From assembly GCA_041394265.1 (NCBI GenBank), contig JAWKIO010000005.1, positions 1,922,001-1,986,000 of the forward strand: 64,000 nt of DNA, written 5' to 3'. This stretch comes from Acidimicrobiales bacterium. GTDB taxonomy: Bacteria; Actinomycetota; Acidimicrobiia; Acidimicrobiales; SZUA-35. Positions 33,471-41,625 of this stretch are shown piece after piece. Position 1 is the first letter of the stretch. Each line of letters starts with the position of its first letter. The position numbers and the translations under genes were made by a program. The notes beneath the pieces are model-generated. The model was not told where the DNA came from, ran no database searches, and was given only the letters and a program-made list of their open reading frames with translations.

Positions 33471-34734
33471 CGATCTCGCCACCGACGATGGTGGCGACAC
33501 ACGAACCGGCGCCGTGCTCAACGAGCGAACGCTCCACCAAATCGACCGAGGGGTCGACGTCGAACACGGCGAGGTCGGCCCGCTTCCCGGGCACCAGCGA
33601 ACCGAGTTGCTCGTCGAGGCCGAGCGCACCGGCCCCACCCATGGTGGCAGCGGCCAGGAGGCGGTGGTCGAGGTCGTCGGCGTCATAACCATGCTCGACG
33701 GCCAGTGATCGCAGCAGCGCCACGTCTTCGAGGAGATCGAGCGAGGGTGTCGATCCGAGCGAGTCGGTGCCCACGGCGAATGGCACGCCTTCACGGAGGA
33801 AGTCGGCGACCGGTGGGGGATCGATGCCGACGACCAGATTGGATCGTGGGCACAGCGCCACCACGGTGCCGGTTCGAGCCATGATCGCTCGACCTTCTCG
33901 ACCGAGATACACGCCGTGCGCAATGTGGCAGTCCGGCCCCGTGAGCCCGAGGTGCTCCACCAACTCGGCGGCGGTCATGCCCGCCCCACCCCGTTCGAGG
34001 ATCCCCAGCGGGCGACTCGACACGACGCGAAGCCGGTCGGCCAGGGAACCCGTGCCGGAGCGGTAGTACTCGTCCTCCCCGTCGGACTCGGCGACGTGCA
34101 CGTGCAGCCGGACCCCGAGCGCTCTTGCCAAGGCTGCCATGCCCTCGAGCACCGGTTCATCGAGGCTGTAGGGGGCATGGGGCGAGATGCCGATCGACGT
34201 CGCCTGCGTCGTCGGCGCCTCGGTGATCGCCCGACGCAGCCGGGCGGCCTCGGTCTGCCGCCAGCTGTCGGCGTCGGTGCCGATGAGTTCGAGGTAGGCG
34301 ATGCCGGGCACGCCCCGATCGACGAGCACGTCGCGCGCCACGTAGTCGGTGACGATGTCGGCGATGCAGGTGATGCCGTTGGCCAGCATCTGATCGACAC
34401 CGGCGTTGGCGCTCGCCAACCAGTCGTCATTGCGTCGTTGCTCGTACTCCTCGACGAAGGCGATCGACCAGGCGGTGTAGGTCTCGTGTCGCGTGCACCC
34501 GACCGACGCGAACGATGTGTACTGCAAGTGCGTGTGGGCGTTGACGAGCCCCGGTGTGAGTACCCCCGTCCATCGGCGCTCCTCGGCGTCGGGGAAGTTC
34601 CGACGCAGCGTCTCGCTGTCGCCGACGGCGATGATCGTTCCCGCTCGTACCGCGACACCGCCATTGGCAAACGGGCGGGCAGCGATGGGGCAGACGGTGT
34701 CGGCGACGTGGATCGTGACGTCGTCGGTCACCAT
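33436..34734 (-). CDS. Amidohydrolase of the nucleoside-deaminase type (SAH/MTA or aminofutalosine deaminase-like)
   Basis: A 432-residue metal-dependent hydrolase. Metal and catalytic residues: NAHTH (two His), the His/Glu of HVHVAES, HGVYL and the Asp of GTDSLGS, the set found in SAH/MTA deaminases, 5'-deoxyadenosine deaminase and aminofutalosine deaminase. The reaction would be deamination of an adenine nucleoside to the inosine form. It is the last gene of a six-gene operon and its ATG overlaps the stop of a SAH-hydrolase paralogue by seven bases, which favours a substrate such as S-adenosylhomocysteine. Aminofutalosine deaminase of menaquinone synthesis remains the main alternative. Confidence 0.78.
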   Translation of the reverse strand: MVTDDVTIHVADTVCPIAARPFANGGVAVRAGTIIAVGDSETLRRNFPDAEERRWTGVLTPGLVNAHTHLQYTSFASVGCTRHETYTAWSIAFVEEYEQRRNDDWLASANAGVDQMLANGITCIADIVTDYVARDVLVDRGVPGIAYLELIGTDADSWRQTEAARLRRAITEAPTTQATSIGISPHAPYSLDEPVLEGMAALARALGVRLHVHVAESDGEDEYYRSGTGSLADRLRVVSSRPLGILERGGAGMTAAELVEHLGLTGPDCHIAHGVYLGREGRAIMARTGTVVALCPRSNLVVGIDPPPVADFLREGVPFAVGTDSLGSTPSLDLLEDVALLRSLAVEHGYDADDLDHRLLAAATMGGAGALGLDEQLGSLVPGKRADLAVFDVDPSVDLVERSLVEHGAGSCVATIVGGEIVSESGRTGSGS

Positions 34735-35963
34735 CGAGTGGCGGCGTCGACCTGGGCGGCGGTCGGTGTGTCGATCTCGAGGCCGGCGGCTCGGAGTTGG
34801 CTCGCCGCCACCTCGTCGTCGATCTGCTTTGGCAACAGGTGCACGCCGGGAGCGAGGTCGGTGGCCGCCAGATAGTCGAGGGCCCGTAGCTGCAGGGCCA
34901 GCGAGAGGTCCATCACCTCGATCGGGTTGCCCTCACCGGCAGAGGTGTTCGCGCAGTAGCCGTTGCTGACCACGAAGACGGTGGGTCCATCGGGCACGAG
35001 CAATTCGACGATGTTCGCTCGCACCGTTTCGCCCCATTGGAGCGCCGACGGCTCGCCGGTGAGCGTGGTGTCCGGGTCGAACTCGGGTGGCCCGGCGCCA
35101 CCGACAGCGATCACCGCGCCGTCCTTCATGGCGGCGACGTGATCGGCAACCAACGAATGACCGATGCCGCTGGCGGTGATCACGAAGTCGGCATCGCCCA
35201 GGGCGTCGAGCAGGGGTGCGACCGCGAACCCGTCGTGATGGGCGACCAACGCCTCGACCGGGTCGATCTCGGTGACCGTGACGCGGGAGCCGAGCGCGCG
35301 AGCCGCAGCGGCGATGCCCCGACCGACCTTGCCGTAGCCGACCACGACGGTGACCTTGCCCTGCATCTGCATGTTGGTGGCGTCGAGCAGCGCCATGACC
35401 ACCGATTGGCTGGTGCCGTAGATGTTGTCGAACGCCAGCTTGGTGCGAGCGTCGTTGACGGCGACGCACGGCACTCGCAGCTCGCCGCCGGCCTCCATGT
35501 TGCGGAGGGGGCGGACACCGCTGGTCGTCTCTTCGGCGACACCTTCGAGGTCGGCGAGCACATCGTTGCGTTCACCGTGGATGCGGCGAGCGACGCTGGC
35601 ACCGTCGTCGGCGAGCAGCTGGGGACGGGTGTCGATGAAGGCGTCGACCAGTGTTCGTGCCCGCTCGGGGGTCGCCCCCGGTTCGGCAAAGACCGAAATG
35701 CCGGCCTCGGTCAGGGCTGCGACCACGGGGGCCTTGGTCGAGTTGGAGGAGCCGAGGACGGCGACGCTTGCGCCGAGCGATGCGATCGCCTCGATGAGGC
35801 AGGCCGTCTTCGGTTCGAGGGTGAGGGCAACGCCGACTCGCTTGCCCTCGAGGCGACCCCCTTCCCGCACCACCTCGGTGGCGGCGGCAAGTGCGGGCAT
35901 GAAGCTCTTGGCGAAATCGATCATGCCGCGACCGATCTCGGCCTCGGTGGGCGTGTGCTTCAT
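34728..35963 (-). CDS. Divergent S-adenosylhomocysteine hydrolase paralogue
   Basis: A 411-residue AHCY-family protein from ATG 35963. The NAD-binding loop GYGKVGRG, NDARTKLAFDNIYG with the catalytic Lys and Asp, and EETTSG are conserved. The pocket differs from standard enzymes: the adenine-side motif is TLEPKT (residues 48-53) instead of H-x-T-x-E/Q, the DDGGDLT loop is DDGASV, and the C-terminal GHP is GNP, removing a nucleobase-contacting His. It overlaps the other paralogue by ATGA and the deaminase by seven bases. It probably hydrolyses a related thioether nucleoside rather than SAH itself, or works with its partner. Confidence 0.85.
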   Translation of the reverse strand: MKHTPTEAEIGRGMIDFAKSFMPALAAATEVVREGGRLEGKRVGVALTLEPKTACLIEAIASLGASVAVLGSSNSTKAPVVAALTEAGISVFAEPGATPERARTLVDAFIDTRPQLLADDGASVARRIHGERNDVLADLEGVAEETTSGVRPLRNMEAGGELRVPCVAVNDARTKLAFDNIYGTSQSVVMALLDATNMQMQGKVTVVVGYGKVGRGIAAAARALGSRVTVTEIDPVEALVAHHDGFAVAPLLDALGDADFVITASGIGHSLVADHVAAMKDGAVIAVGGAGPPEFDPDTTLTGEPSALQWGETVRANIVELLVPDGPTVFVVSNGYCANTSAGEGNPIEVMDLSLALQLRALDYLAATDLAPGVHLLPKQIDDEVAASQLRAAGLEIDTPTAAQVDAATRW

Positions 35964-37261
35964 CGGTTCCCCCAGGAATGGAAGGTGTCGGCCTCGAGGA
36001 TCTCGCTGAGTGTGTCGGTCTGATCTTCGTCGAGGTGATCGATCGTGATGCCGCGGCTGGCGAGCTTGGCCGTAGCGATCGCTCGATCGAGGGTGGCCGG
36101 GAACTGGTGGATGCCGGGCGGCAGGTCGTTCGAGGCGAGGTGGTGGCATCCCAGCGCCTGGACCGAGAACGACAGGTCCATGATCTCGACCGGGTGGCCG
36201 AGTCCGCCGGCAATATTGACCAGCGCCCCTTCGGACAGCACGTAGACCGGCTTCGAGCCCAGGAGGTAGCGGGTGACGCCGGGCCGGACCTCGGCCACAC
36301 CGTCGGCCGACTCGACGAGCGCCGGCACGTCGACCTCGTGGTCGTGGTGGCCCGCGTTGGCCAAGATGACGTGCGGCTTCATCGCGTCGAAGTGGCGGGT
36401 GGTGATGGCGCGGATGCCGCCGGTGGCGGTGATGGCGATGTCGGCGGTCGACAGCGCAGTGTTCAGGTCGGCCACCTCGTGCCCGTCGGTGTGGGCTTCC
36501 AGCGCTCGGATCGGATCGACCTCGACGGCGGTGACCCGTGCCCCGAGCGCGTGGGCGTAGGTGGCGATGCCCCGACCGACCCAGCCGTAGCCGACGACCA
36601 CCACCCGCTTGCCCGGCAGCCGCAGGTTGGTGAGGGCGAGGATGGCCTGGATCGTCGACTGGCCGGTGCCGTAGCGGTTGTCGAACATGTGCTTGAGCGC
36701 CGCATCGTTGGCGGCGACGACGGGCATCGGGAGCCGACCGAGTCGTTCGAGCTCGGCGAGGCGGGCGACACCGGTGGTGGTCTCCTCGGAGACGCCCTTG
36801 AGTTGGGCGTACAAGGCCGGTTTGTCGCGTGCCATACGGATGGTCAGCTCGCCGCCGTCGTCGATGATGTACTCCGGGTTCGAGTCGGCGACTCGGAGGA
36901 GATCGGCTTCCCACACCTCGTTGGTGGAGCCCCGGCTGGAGTGGACCTCGATGCCTCGCTCCACGAGCGCCGCTGCGACGTCGTCGCGAGTCGACCACGG
37001 GTTCGAGCCGGCCGCGACCACGGTGGCCCCGGCGTCGGCGAGCACCGTGGCGAGGAACGCTGTCTTCGCTTCGAGGTGGACGACGACGGCCACTCGCTTG
37101 CCTCGGAGGGATCCGTCGTCGATGTGGCGGCGTACGAAGCCGTCGAGCACGGGCGATCGTCGTCGGGCCCATTCGATGGCCTGGTGGCCGGTCGGGGCGA
37201 GGGTGGCGTCGGCGATGCGCGAACGGCTCGCCGGGGTGCCGGCTGCGGATTCGGTGCTCAT
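35960..37261 (-). CDS. S-adenosylhomocysteine hydrolase family protein (archaeal-type pocket)
   Basis: A 433-residue AHCY-family protein from ATG 37261. It has IIDDGGELT, SEETTTG, NDAALKHMFDNRYG, NAD loop GYGWVGRG and GHPVEIMDLS. The pocket motif is VHLEAKT (residues 61-67), i.e. H-x-E-x-K, the form found in methanogen and Thermotoga enzymes, in which the methanogen enzyme prefers S-inosylhomocysteine; standard SAH hydrolases have H-x-T-x-E/Q. The classical Lys-rich C-terminus ending in -YRY is absent, as in that group. The neighbouring deaminase fits a deaminate-then-hydrolyse route. The true substrate needs assay. Confidence 0.88.
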   Translation of the reverse strand: MSTESAAGTPASRSRIADATLAPTGHQAIEWARRRSPVLDGFVRRHIDDGSLRGKRVAVVVHLEAKTAFLATVLADAGATVVAAGSNPWSTRDDVAAALVERGIEVHSSRGSTNEVWEADLLRVADSNPEYIIDDGGELTIRMARDKPALYAQLKGVSEETTTGVARLAELERLGRLPMPVVAANDAALKHMFDNRYGTGQSTIQAILALTNLRLPGKRVVVVGYGWVGRGIATYAHALGARVTAVEVDPIRALEAHTDGHEVADLNTALSTADIAITATGGIRAITTRHFDAMKPHVILANAGHHDHEVDVPALVESADGVAEVRPGVTRYLLGSKPVYVLSEGALVNIAGGLGHPVEIMDLSFSVQALGCHHLASNDLPPGIHQFPATLDRAIATAKLASRGITIDHLDEDQTDTLSEILEADTFHSWGNR

Positions 37262-37292
37262 GCTCTGGTGGTCTCGGATCGGTCGATGGTGT

Positions 37293-38045
37293 TCATAGTC
37301 GCCCGGCGTCGATGATGCGTTGGAGGAACTGCCCGGTGCGTTCTTCCTGCGGATTCGTGAACAGGTCGTTGGGCGGGCCCTCCTCGACGATGCGGCCCGC
37401 ATCCAGGAAGCACACACGATCGGCGACATCGCGAGCGAATCCCATTTCGTGGGTGACGATCACCAGCGTCATGCCCTGGGCTTTGAGGTCCTTGATCACG
37501 GCGAGGACACCCCCGATCAGTTCGGGGTCGAGTGCGGCGGTGACCTCATCGAGCAGCAGGACGTCGGGGTTGGTGGCCATGGCCCGCACCAGGGCGACCC
37601 GCTGCTGCTGGCCCCCCGAGAGGCGGTCGGGGTAGGCGCCGGCGAAGTCGGCCATGCCGAAGAGATCGAGGAGCTCCCGGGCTCGTGTCTCGGCCTCGGT
37701 CTTCGTCACGCCGTGGACCCGACGCGGCGCAAGCGTGACGTTGTCGAGCACGGTCATGGTCGGGAAGAGGTTGTACGACTGGAAGACGATGCCCACTCGT
37801 TTGCGGAAGTCGGCCTCGGGGAGGTCGTCGCCCTCGATGTCGACTCCGTCGAGCAGGATCTGGCCGTGGTCATACGGAGTGAGGCGCCCGATGCAGCGCA
37901 GCAATGTCGACTTGCCCGATCCCGACGCCCCGATCAGGCACACGACCTCGTGGGCTGCGACCGACAGGTCGACCGAACGCAGGACCAACGACGTACCGTA
38001 GTACTTCGTGAGGGTCTTGACCTCGATCTTCGGCTGGTCCGCCAT
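37293..38045 (-). CDS. Amino-acid ABC importer ATP-binding protein
   Basis: A 250-residue ATPase of the GlnQ/HisP class. P-loop GASGSGKST, signature LSGGQQQR, Walker B VLLLDEVTAALDP and the H-loop VTHEM are intact, with the family's VGIVFQSYNLFPTMTVLDNV. ATG 38045 overlaps the permease stop (TGATG); a GTG three bases upstream would give one more residue. The SAH-hydrolase gene follows 31 bp downstream on the same strand, so importer and hydrolases are likely one transcript. Confidence 0.93.
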   Translation of the reverse strand: MADQPKIEVKTLTKYYGTSLVLRSVDLSVAAHEVVCLIGASGSGKSTLLRCIGRLTPYDHGQILLDGVDIEGDDLPEADFRKRVGIVFQSYNLFPTMTVLDNVTLAPRRVHGVTKTEAETRARELLDLFGMADFAGAYPDRLSGGQQQRVALVRAMATNPDVLLLDEVTAALDPELIGGVLAVIKDLKAQGMTLVIVTHEMGFARDVADRVCFLDAGRIVEEGPPNDLFTNPQEERTGQFLQRIIDAGRL

Positions 38046-38893
38046 CACTGGGTCCTCTGCAGACGGCGTTCCTGGTCCCAGCGGGCGTAGCGGTCGGCAA
38101 AGCGAGCCAGCGGGACGCTCGTGGCGAGGAACAACACGGTTGCCACCATCAGGGCCGAGTAGTTGAAGGTCCGGGCGGTGTAGATCTGCGCCTCTCGGAC
38201 GGCGTCACGGACGCCGATCACGCTGAGCAGGGCGACGTCCTTCTGAAGTGCGACGGCCAGGTTCAGCAGGGCGGGGGAGACGTTGCGCACCGCCTGCGGG
38301 ATGATGGCGTAGCGCAGGGTCTGCCACTGGTTGAGGCCCAAGGCCTTGGCGGCGGCTCGTTGCCCGTCGTGCACGGCCTCGATCCCCGAACGATAGATCT
38401 CGGCGGTGTAGGCCGAGTAGCCGGCGACCAGGGCCACGGTGCCCCAGAACTCGGCGCTCTTCGGCAGGCCCGGGAGCTGCAGCGCCGGCACACCGAAGCC
38501 GAGCAAGAGGAGGAGCAGTAGGGCGGGAACGCCGCGGAGGGCGTCGATGTAGACGACGGCGGCGAAGCGGAACGGGGCGGCGATCGGGCCGGTGAACGAT
38601 CGCATCAGGGCGAGGACCAGCGCCACGATCAGGATGAGGATCTCGGCGATGATCCAGATCCGCATGTTGACCCAGAACCCGTCGAGGACATCCGGGAACG
38701 AGGCCCTCATGTCGGACCACGAGAAGAACTGGCTGCGGACCCGGGGCCATTGTGGCGCCGAGCCGATCCACCAGATCAGGAGCAACAGCACAACGCCCGT
38801 GCTGATCACGGAGATCAGCACGGGCGTGTAGCGCTCGCGCGCGCTCAGGGTCTTCGGCGCCGGTGGCGGCGTCGACTCTGGCAGCGTCGTCAT
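38045..38893 (-). CDS. Polar amino-acid ABC importer permease
   Basis: A 282-residue HisM/GlnP-family permease. It has a proline-rich cytoplasmic start, a first membrane helix near residue 30, a periplasmic segment, and then the conserved core YIDALRGVPALLLLLLL and the EAA loop AAKALGLNQWQTLRYAIIPQAVRNVSP, which contacts the ATPase. Only one permease gene is present, so it should act as a homodimer. It lies 19 bp after the binding-protein gene. Confidence 0.92.
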   Translation of the reverse strand: MTTLPESTPPPAPKTLSARERYTPVLISVISTGVVLLLLIWWIGSAPQWPRVRSQFFSWSDMRASFPDVLDGFWVNMRIWIIAEILILIVALVLALMRSFTGPIAAPFRFAAVVYIDALRGVPALLLLLLLGFGVPALQLPGLPKSAEFWGTVALVAGYSAYTAEIYRSGIEAVHDGQRAAAKALGLNQWQTLRYAIIPQAVRNVSPALLNLAVALQKDVALLSVIGVRDAVREAQIYTARTFNYSALMVATVLFLATSVPLARFADRYARWDQERRLQRTQ

Positions 38894-38912
38894 CGGTCGG
38901 TGGACCGTGGGA

Positions 38913-39809
38913 TCAGCTGGCGATCTCGGGGATGTCGCCTTCGCCCTGGAGCCACTCGACCGCGAGTGCCTCGAGGGTGCCGTCGTCGGTGAGCGCCGTG
39001 ATCGCCTCGTTCACACAGCCGACCAGCTCGCTGCCGTCGGTGAACAGCAGACCCATCTGGTCGCCCTCGGTCTGGCTCGGATCGGTCGGGAGCACGCCGA
39101 CGATCACGCCGTTGTCCATCTCGACTGCCGTCAGGTAGAGGGCGGTCGGCAGGGCGACGACGGTGGCGTCGATCTGGCCGGCGGCCATGGCGGAGAGCAC
39201 GTCGGCCTGGGTGTCGTAGACGGCGACGTCTTCGATGCCCAGGGTGTTCTCGATGTAGTCGAGATCGGTGGTACCGATGGTGGCGCCCCAGGTGCCGGCC
39301 TGCAGCTCCTCGAAGTTCGTGGCGGTGGCAGCTGGCGAGCCGCCGAGAGCGATGACCGACTTCTGACCGGAGTAGTACGGCAGCGAGAAGTCGACGACCT
39401 TGTCGCGGTCGGCGGTGATCGAGTACTGCTGCATGTTGAAGTCGTAGGGCTTCTCACCGGGGGCGATGGCCTCGTCGAAGTCGCTGCGGGTCCAGACGAC
39501 GTCGGCGTCGGCGAAGCCCATCTTCTCGGCGATCGCGTAGGCCACGGCACCTTCGAAGCCTTGCTTGTTGGTGGGGTCATCGTCGACCATCCACGGCTCG
39601 TAGGCCGGTTCGCCGGTGGCGATGGTCAGCTTGCCGGCTTCGGTGAGCGGCAGGCTCTCGATGGCGCAGTCGAGGGCAGCACCCTCGGAACCGGTGTCGC
39701 TCGCCGCATCGGCAGCGTCGGTCTCGCTTGCGCTGTCGGAACCGCAGGCCGCGGACACCATGGCGAGAGCGAAGAGCAAGGCGAGGAGTTGTGTCAGTCG
39801 GGATCGCAT
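38913..39809 (-). CDS. Family 3 amino-acid-binding lipoprotein
   Basis: A 298-residue lipoprotein from ATG 39809 with GGGAGG upstream. The lipobox is SAAC at about residues 19-22, followed by an Asp/Ser/Thr-rich linker and a periplasmic-binding fold (KLTIATGEPAYEPW onward). SITADRDKVVDFSLPYY holds the Arg that grips the alpha-carboxylate of amino acids in this family, so the ligand should carry an amino-acid moiety. It is the first gene of the six-gene operon. With two SAH-hydrolase paralogues and a deaminase downstream, a nucleoside-bearing amino acid such as SAH is a plausible ligand; an ordinary polar amino acid is the conservative reading. Confidence 0.88.
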   Translation of the reverse strand: MRSRLTQLLALLFALAMVSAACGSDSASETDAADAASDTGSEGAALDCAIESLPLTEAGKLTIATGEPAYEPWMVDDDPTNKQGFEGAVAYAIAEKMGFADADVVWTRSDFDEAIAPGEKPYDFNMQQYSITADRDKVVDFSLPYYSGQKSVIALGGSPAATATNFEELQAGTWGATIGTTDLDYIENTLGIEDVAVYDTQADVLSAMAAGQIDATVVALPTALYLTAVEMDNGVIVGVLPTDPSQTEGDQMGLLFTDGSELVGCVNEAITALTDDGTLEALAVEWLQGEGDIPEIAS

Positions 39810-39924
39810 GAACCCTCCCAGGTCGAAGTGAATGGTGGAACCAGGCTTGTCTACCATCGCTCGGTCGGAGTCCGGCCGGAGTTGCCTACCGGGGCCGTTA
39901 CGACTCGGTGAAGGAATGACCCCG

Positions 39925-40755
39925 CTACCGGGCCAGGAGCGCCTCTTCGTACCGGTGGACCTCGACGAATCCGAGCCGTTCGTAGATGCCTCGGGCCGTG
40001 GTGTTGTCAGCCTTCACGTTCAGCCCAATCGAGCCGATGCCGAGGTCGTGGAGCGCTCGAACCTGCGCTGCGGTCACGACCGTGCCGAGCCCGAGACCTC
40101 GCCGTTCGGGATGGACGAGCACGCATCCGATCGCCGCCACGTCCATCTCGGTGCTGCACACGTGGATGCCGGCCATCGCGATCAGCTCGTCGCCGTCGAA
40201 GACGCCGTAGAACGGACCGTCGTCGAGAAGGGTCGGGGTGAAGAACGACCCCGGGTCGTCGTGGGTGGCCTGGAGCGCCTCGATGGCCCCGAGGTCGCCC
40301 TGATCGATGGCGCGACCGACGAAACCGCGCTCGGAATCGACGACCTGGCCGTTTCGGGGCGCGATTTCGAGGGTTCGCGAAAGATTTTTCGAAAACATTT
40401 TCACGTGCTCACCCGCGTCGAATTCCACCACACGACCCCGGGCCGAGAGGTACGCCGCGAACCCCACGGGCCCGGTCGCGAAGTAGCGATCGGGAAGCAG
40501 ATGGTCGACGTCGGCCCACAGCGCGAGCGCGTCGTTGGGATCGCCGGCGTTGACGCCGTAGACGATCAGTTCGGGTGGATCACCGGGCAGACCGATCTCA
40601 CCGATGGTCGCTTGACCCCGCTGCCACCAGCGGGAACGCGAAAAATACTCGTCGGTGAGATCGCCGAGCCCGTAGACGTGGATCGGCCGATCCGACTCGA
40701 AGCGCGCCCGCAGATCCTCGCGGGAGGCGCGTTCGAATGAGGCGGGCGACGGCAT
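39925..40755 (-). CDS. GNAT family N-acetyltransferase
   Basis: A 276-residue acetyltransferase. The C-terminal GNAT domain has AAIGCVLVHPERRGLGLGTVVTAA (acetyl-CoA loop) and LNVKADNTTARGIYERLGF. The N-terminal 130 residues are a separate domain as in the FR47-like group (IHVYGLGDLTDEYFSRSRWW). The substrate is unknown. It stands between the importer operon and the small peptide gene, all on the minus strand, with about 115 bp to the former. Confidence 0.85.
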   Translation of the reverse strand: MPSPASFERASREDLRARFESDRPIHVYGLGDLTDEYFSRSRWWQRGQATIGEIGLPGDPPELIVYGVNAGDPNDALALWADVDHLLPDRYFATGPVGFAAYLSARGRVVEFDAGEHVKMFSKNLSRTLEIAPRNGQVVDSERGFVGRAIDQGDLGAIEALQATHDDPGSFFTPTLLDDGPFYGVFDGDELIAMAGIHVCSTEMDVAAIGCVLVHPERRGLGLGTVVTAAQVRALHDLGIGSIGLNVKADNTTARGIYERLGFVEVHRYEEALLAR

Positions 40756-40781
40756 CGCCGCACGCTAGTGGTCGGGAACGG

Positions 40782-40883
40782 TCAGCCGACGCCAGTGATT
40801 GAGGCAGCAATGGGACCGAGACCGACCGTGGCCGAGACGGCGGCGGTGGCGATGGCGGCGGCGGCGAACTTGATCTTGTTCAT
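40782..40883 (-). CDS. 33-residue secreted-type peptide
   Basis: ATG 40883 with AAGGA nine bases upstream opens a 34-codon frame: MNKIKFAAAAIATAAVSATV, then a short GLGPIAASITGVG end, stopping at TGA 40782-40784. Two Lys near the N-terminus and an Ala-rich hydrophobic core make a signal-peptide-like or single-helix membrane peptide with almost no mature part. It diverges from the ECF sigma factor gene 53 bp away, so it may be a target of that sigma factor. The family is unknown and a translated product is inferred from the ribosome site and codon pattern only. Confidence 0.55.
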   Translation of the reverse strand: MNKIKFAAAAIATAAVSATVGLGPIAASITGVG

Positions 40884-40935
40884 GGTGCAATGTCCTTGGA
40901 CTTGAGCGACGATTCAGGGAGAGAGAGGAGGCACC

Positions 40936-41625
40936 ATGACGTTTGATTCAACAAATCGCGAAATTTCTTCGTCGGGGGTCGGCCTCCTCGAGCCGCCACG
41001 CCCCATCCCGGTGGTGCTCCATAGCCGTCGTCGGCCCGAACGTGGGCATGCGTCCGGCCTTGCGACGAATGCCGACCTGGTCCAGAGGGCGAATGACGGC
41101 GATCGCCTGGCGTGGGAAGAACTGGTCGAGCGCTATGCCGGACTGGTCGAAGCGGTGGGGGCCCGCCATCGGCTCGACCGGCACGACATCAACGACGTCT
41201 CACAGCTCACCTGGCTCCGCCTCACCCAGCACCTCGGACAGCTGCACGACCCGGAACGAGTTGGACTGTGGCTCTACACCACGGCTCGTCGCGAGTGCCA
41301 GGCCCTCATCAAACGGTCGGGGCGGATCCCCCCGGTCGAGGTCGATGACGCGCCGAGTAGTGCGGCCGAGCAGCCGGAGGAGCTGATCGGTCGGGCCGAA
41401 CGTGCGCACCATCTGCGTCGCGCGCTGGCCCGCCTGCCCGAAGCCTGCCGCACCCTGCTCGAGCTCATGCTGGTGCAGGACCCACCCGCCCCCTACACCG
41501 AGATCAGCGAGCGATGCGATATCGCCGTTGGCACCATCGGGCCCCGGCGCAAGCGTTGCCTGGCCCACCTTCGACGCCTCTACGACGAGGTGTTTCCCGA
41601 CAGCGACATCCAGGACTGGTCATGA
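40936..41625 (+). CDS. ECF-type RNA polymerase sigma factor
   Basis: A 229-residue sigma-70-family protein. Region 2 is NADLVQRANDGDRLAWEELVERYAGLV and DINDVSQLTWLRLTQHL (about 47-105), and region 4 has LRRALARLPEACRTLLELM with the helix-turn-helix TEISERCDIAVGTIGPRRKRCLAHLRR. The N-terminal 45 residues are an unusual extension. Its TGA overlaps the ATG of the next gene (ATGA). No anti-sigma factor with a membrane helix is present; a small soluble protein and a CHAT protease follow instead, so control is probably proteolytic or by the partner protein. Confidence 0.9.
   Translation: MTFDSTNREISSSGVGLLEPPRPIPVVLHSRRRPERGHASGLATNADLVQRANDGDRLAWEELVERYAGLVEAVGARHRLDRHDINDVSQLTWLRLTQHLGQLHDPERVGLWLYTTARRECQALIKRSGRIPPVEVDDAPSSAAEQPEELIGRAERAHHLRRALARLPEACRTLLELMLVQDPPAPYTEISERCDIAVGTIGPRRKRCLAHLRRLYDEVFPDSDIQDWS

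Noticed and set aside
34728..37172. An 814-residue open frame on the minus strand
   Set aside because: Its second half is the AHCY-2 gene from 35963; the upstream part is another frame of AHCY-1, Arg/His/Pro-rich and without family character.
35978..37315. A 445-residue open frame on the plus strand
   Set aside because: It is antisense to AHCY-1 and reads as low-complexity Gly/Asp/Val sequence typical of shadows in high-GC DNA.
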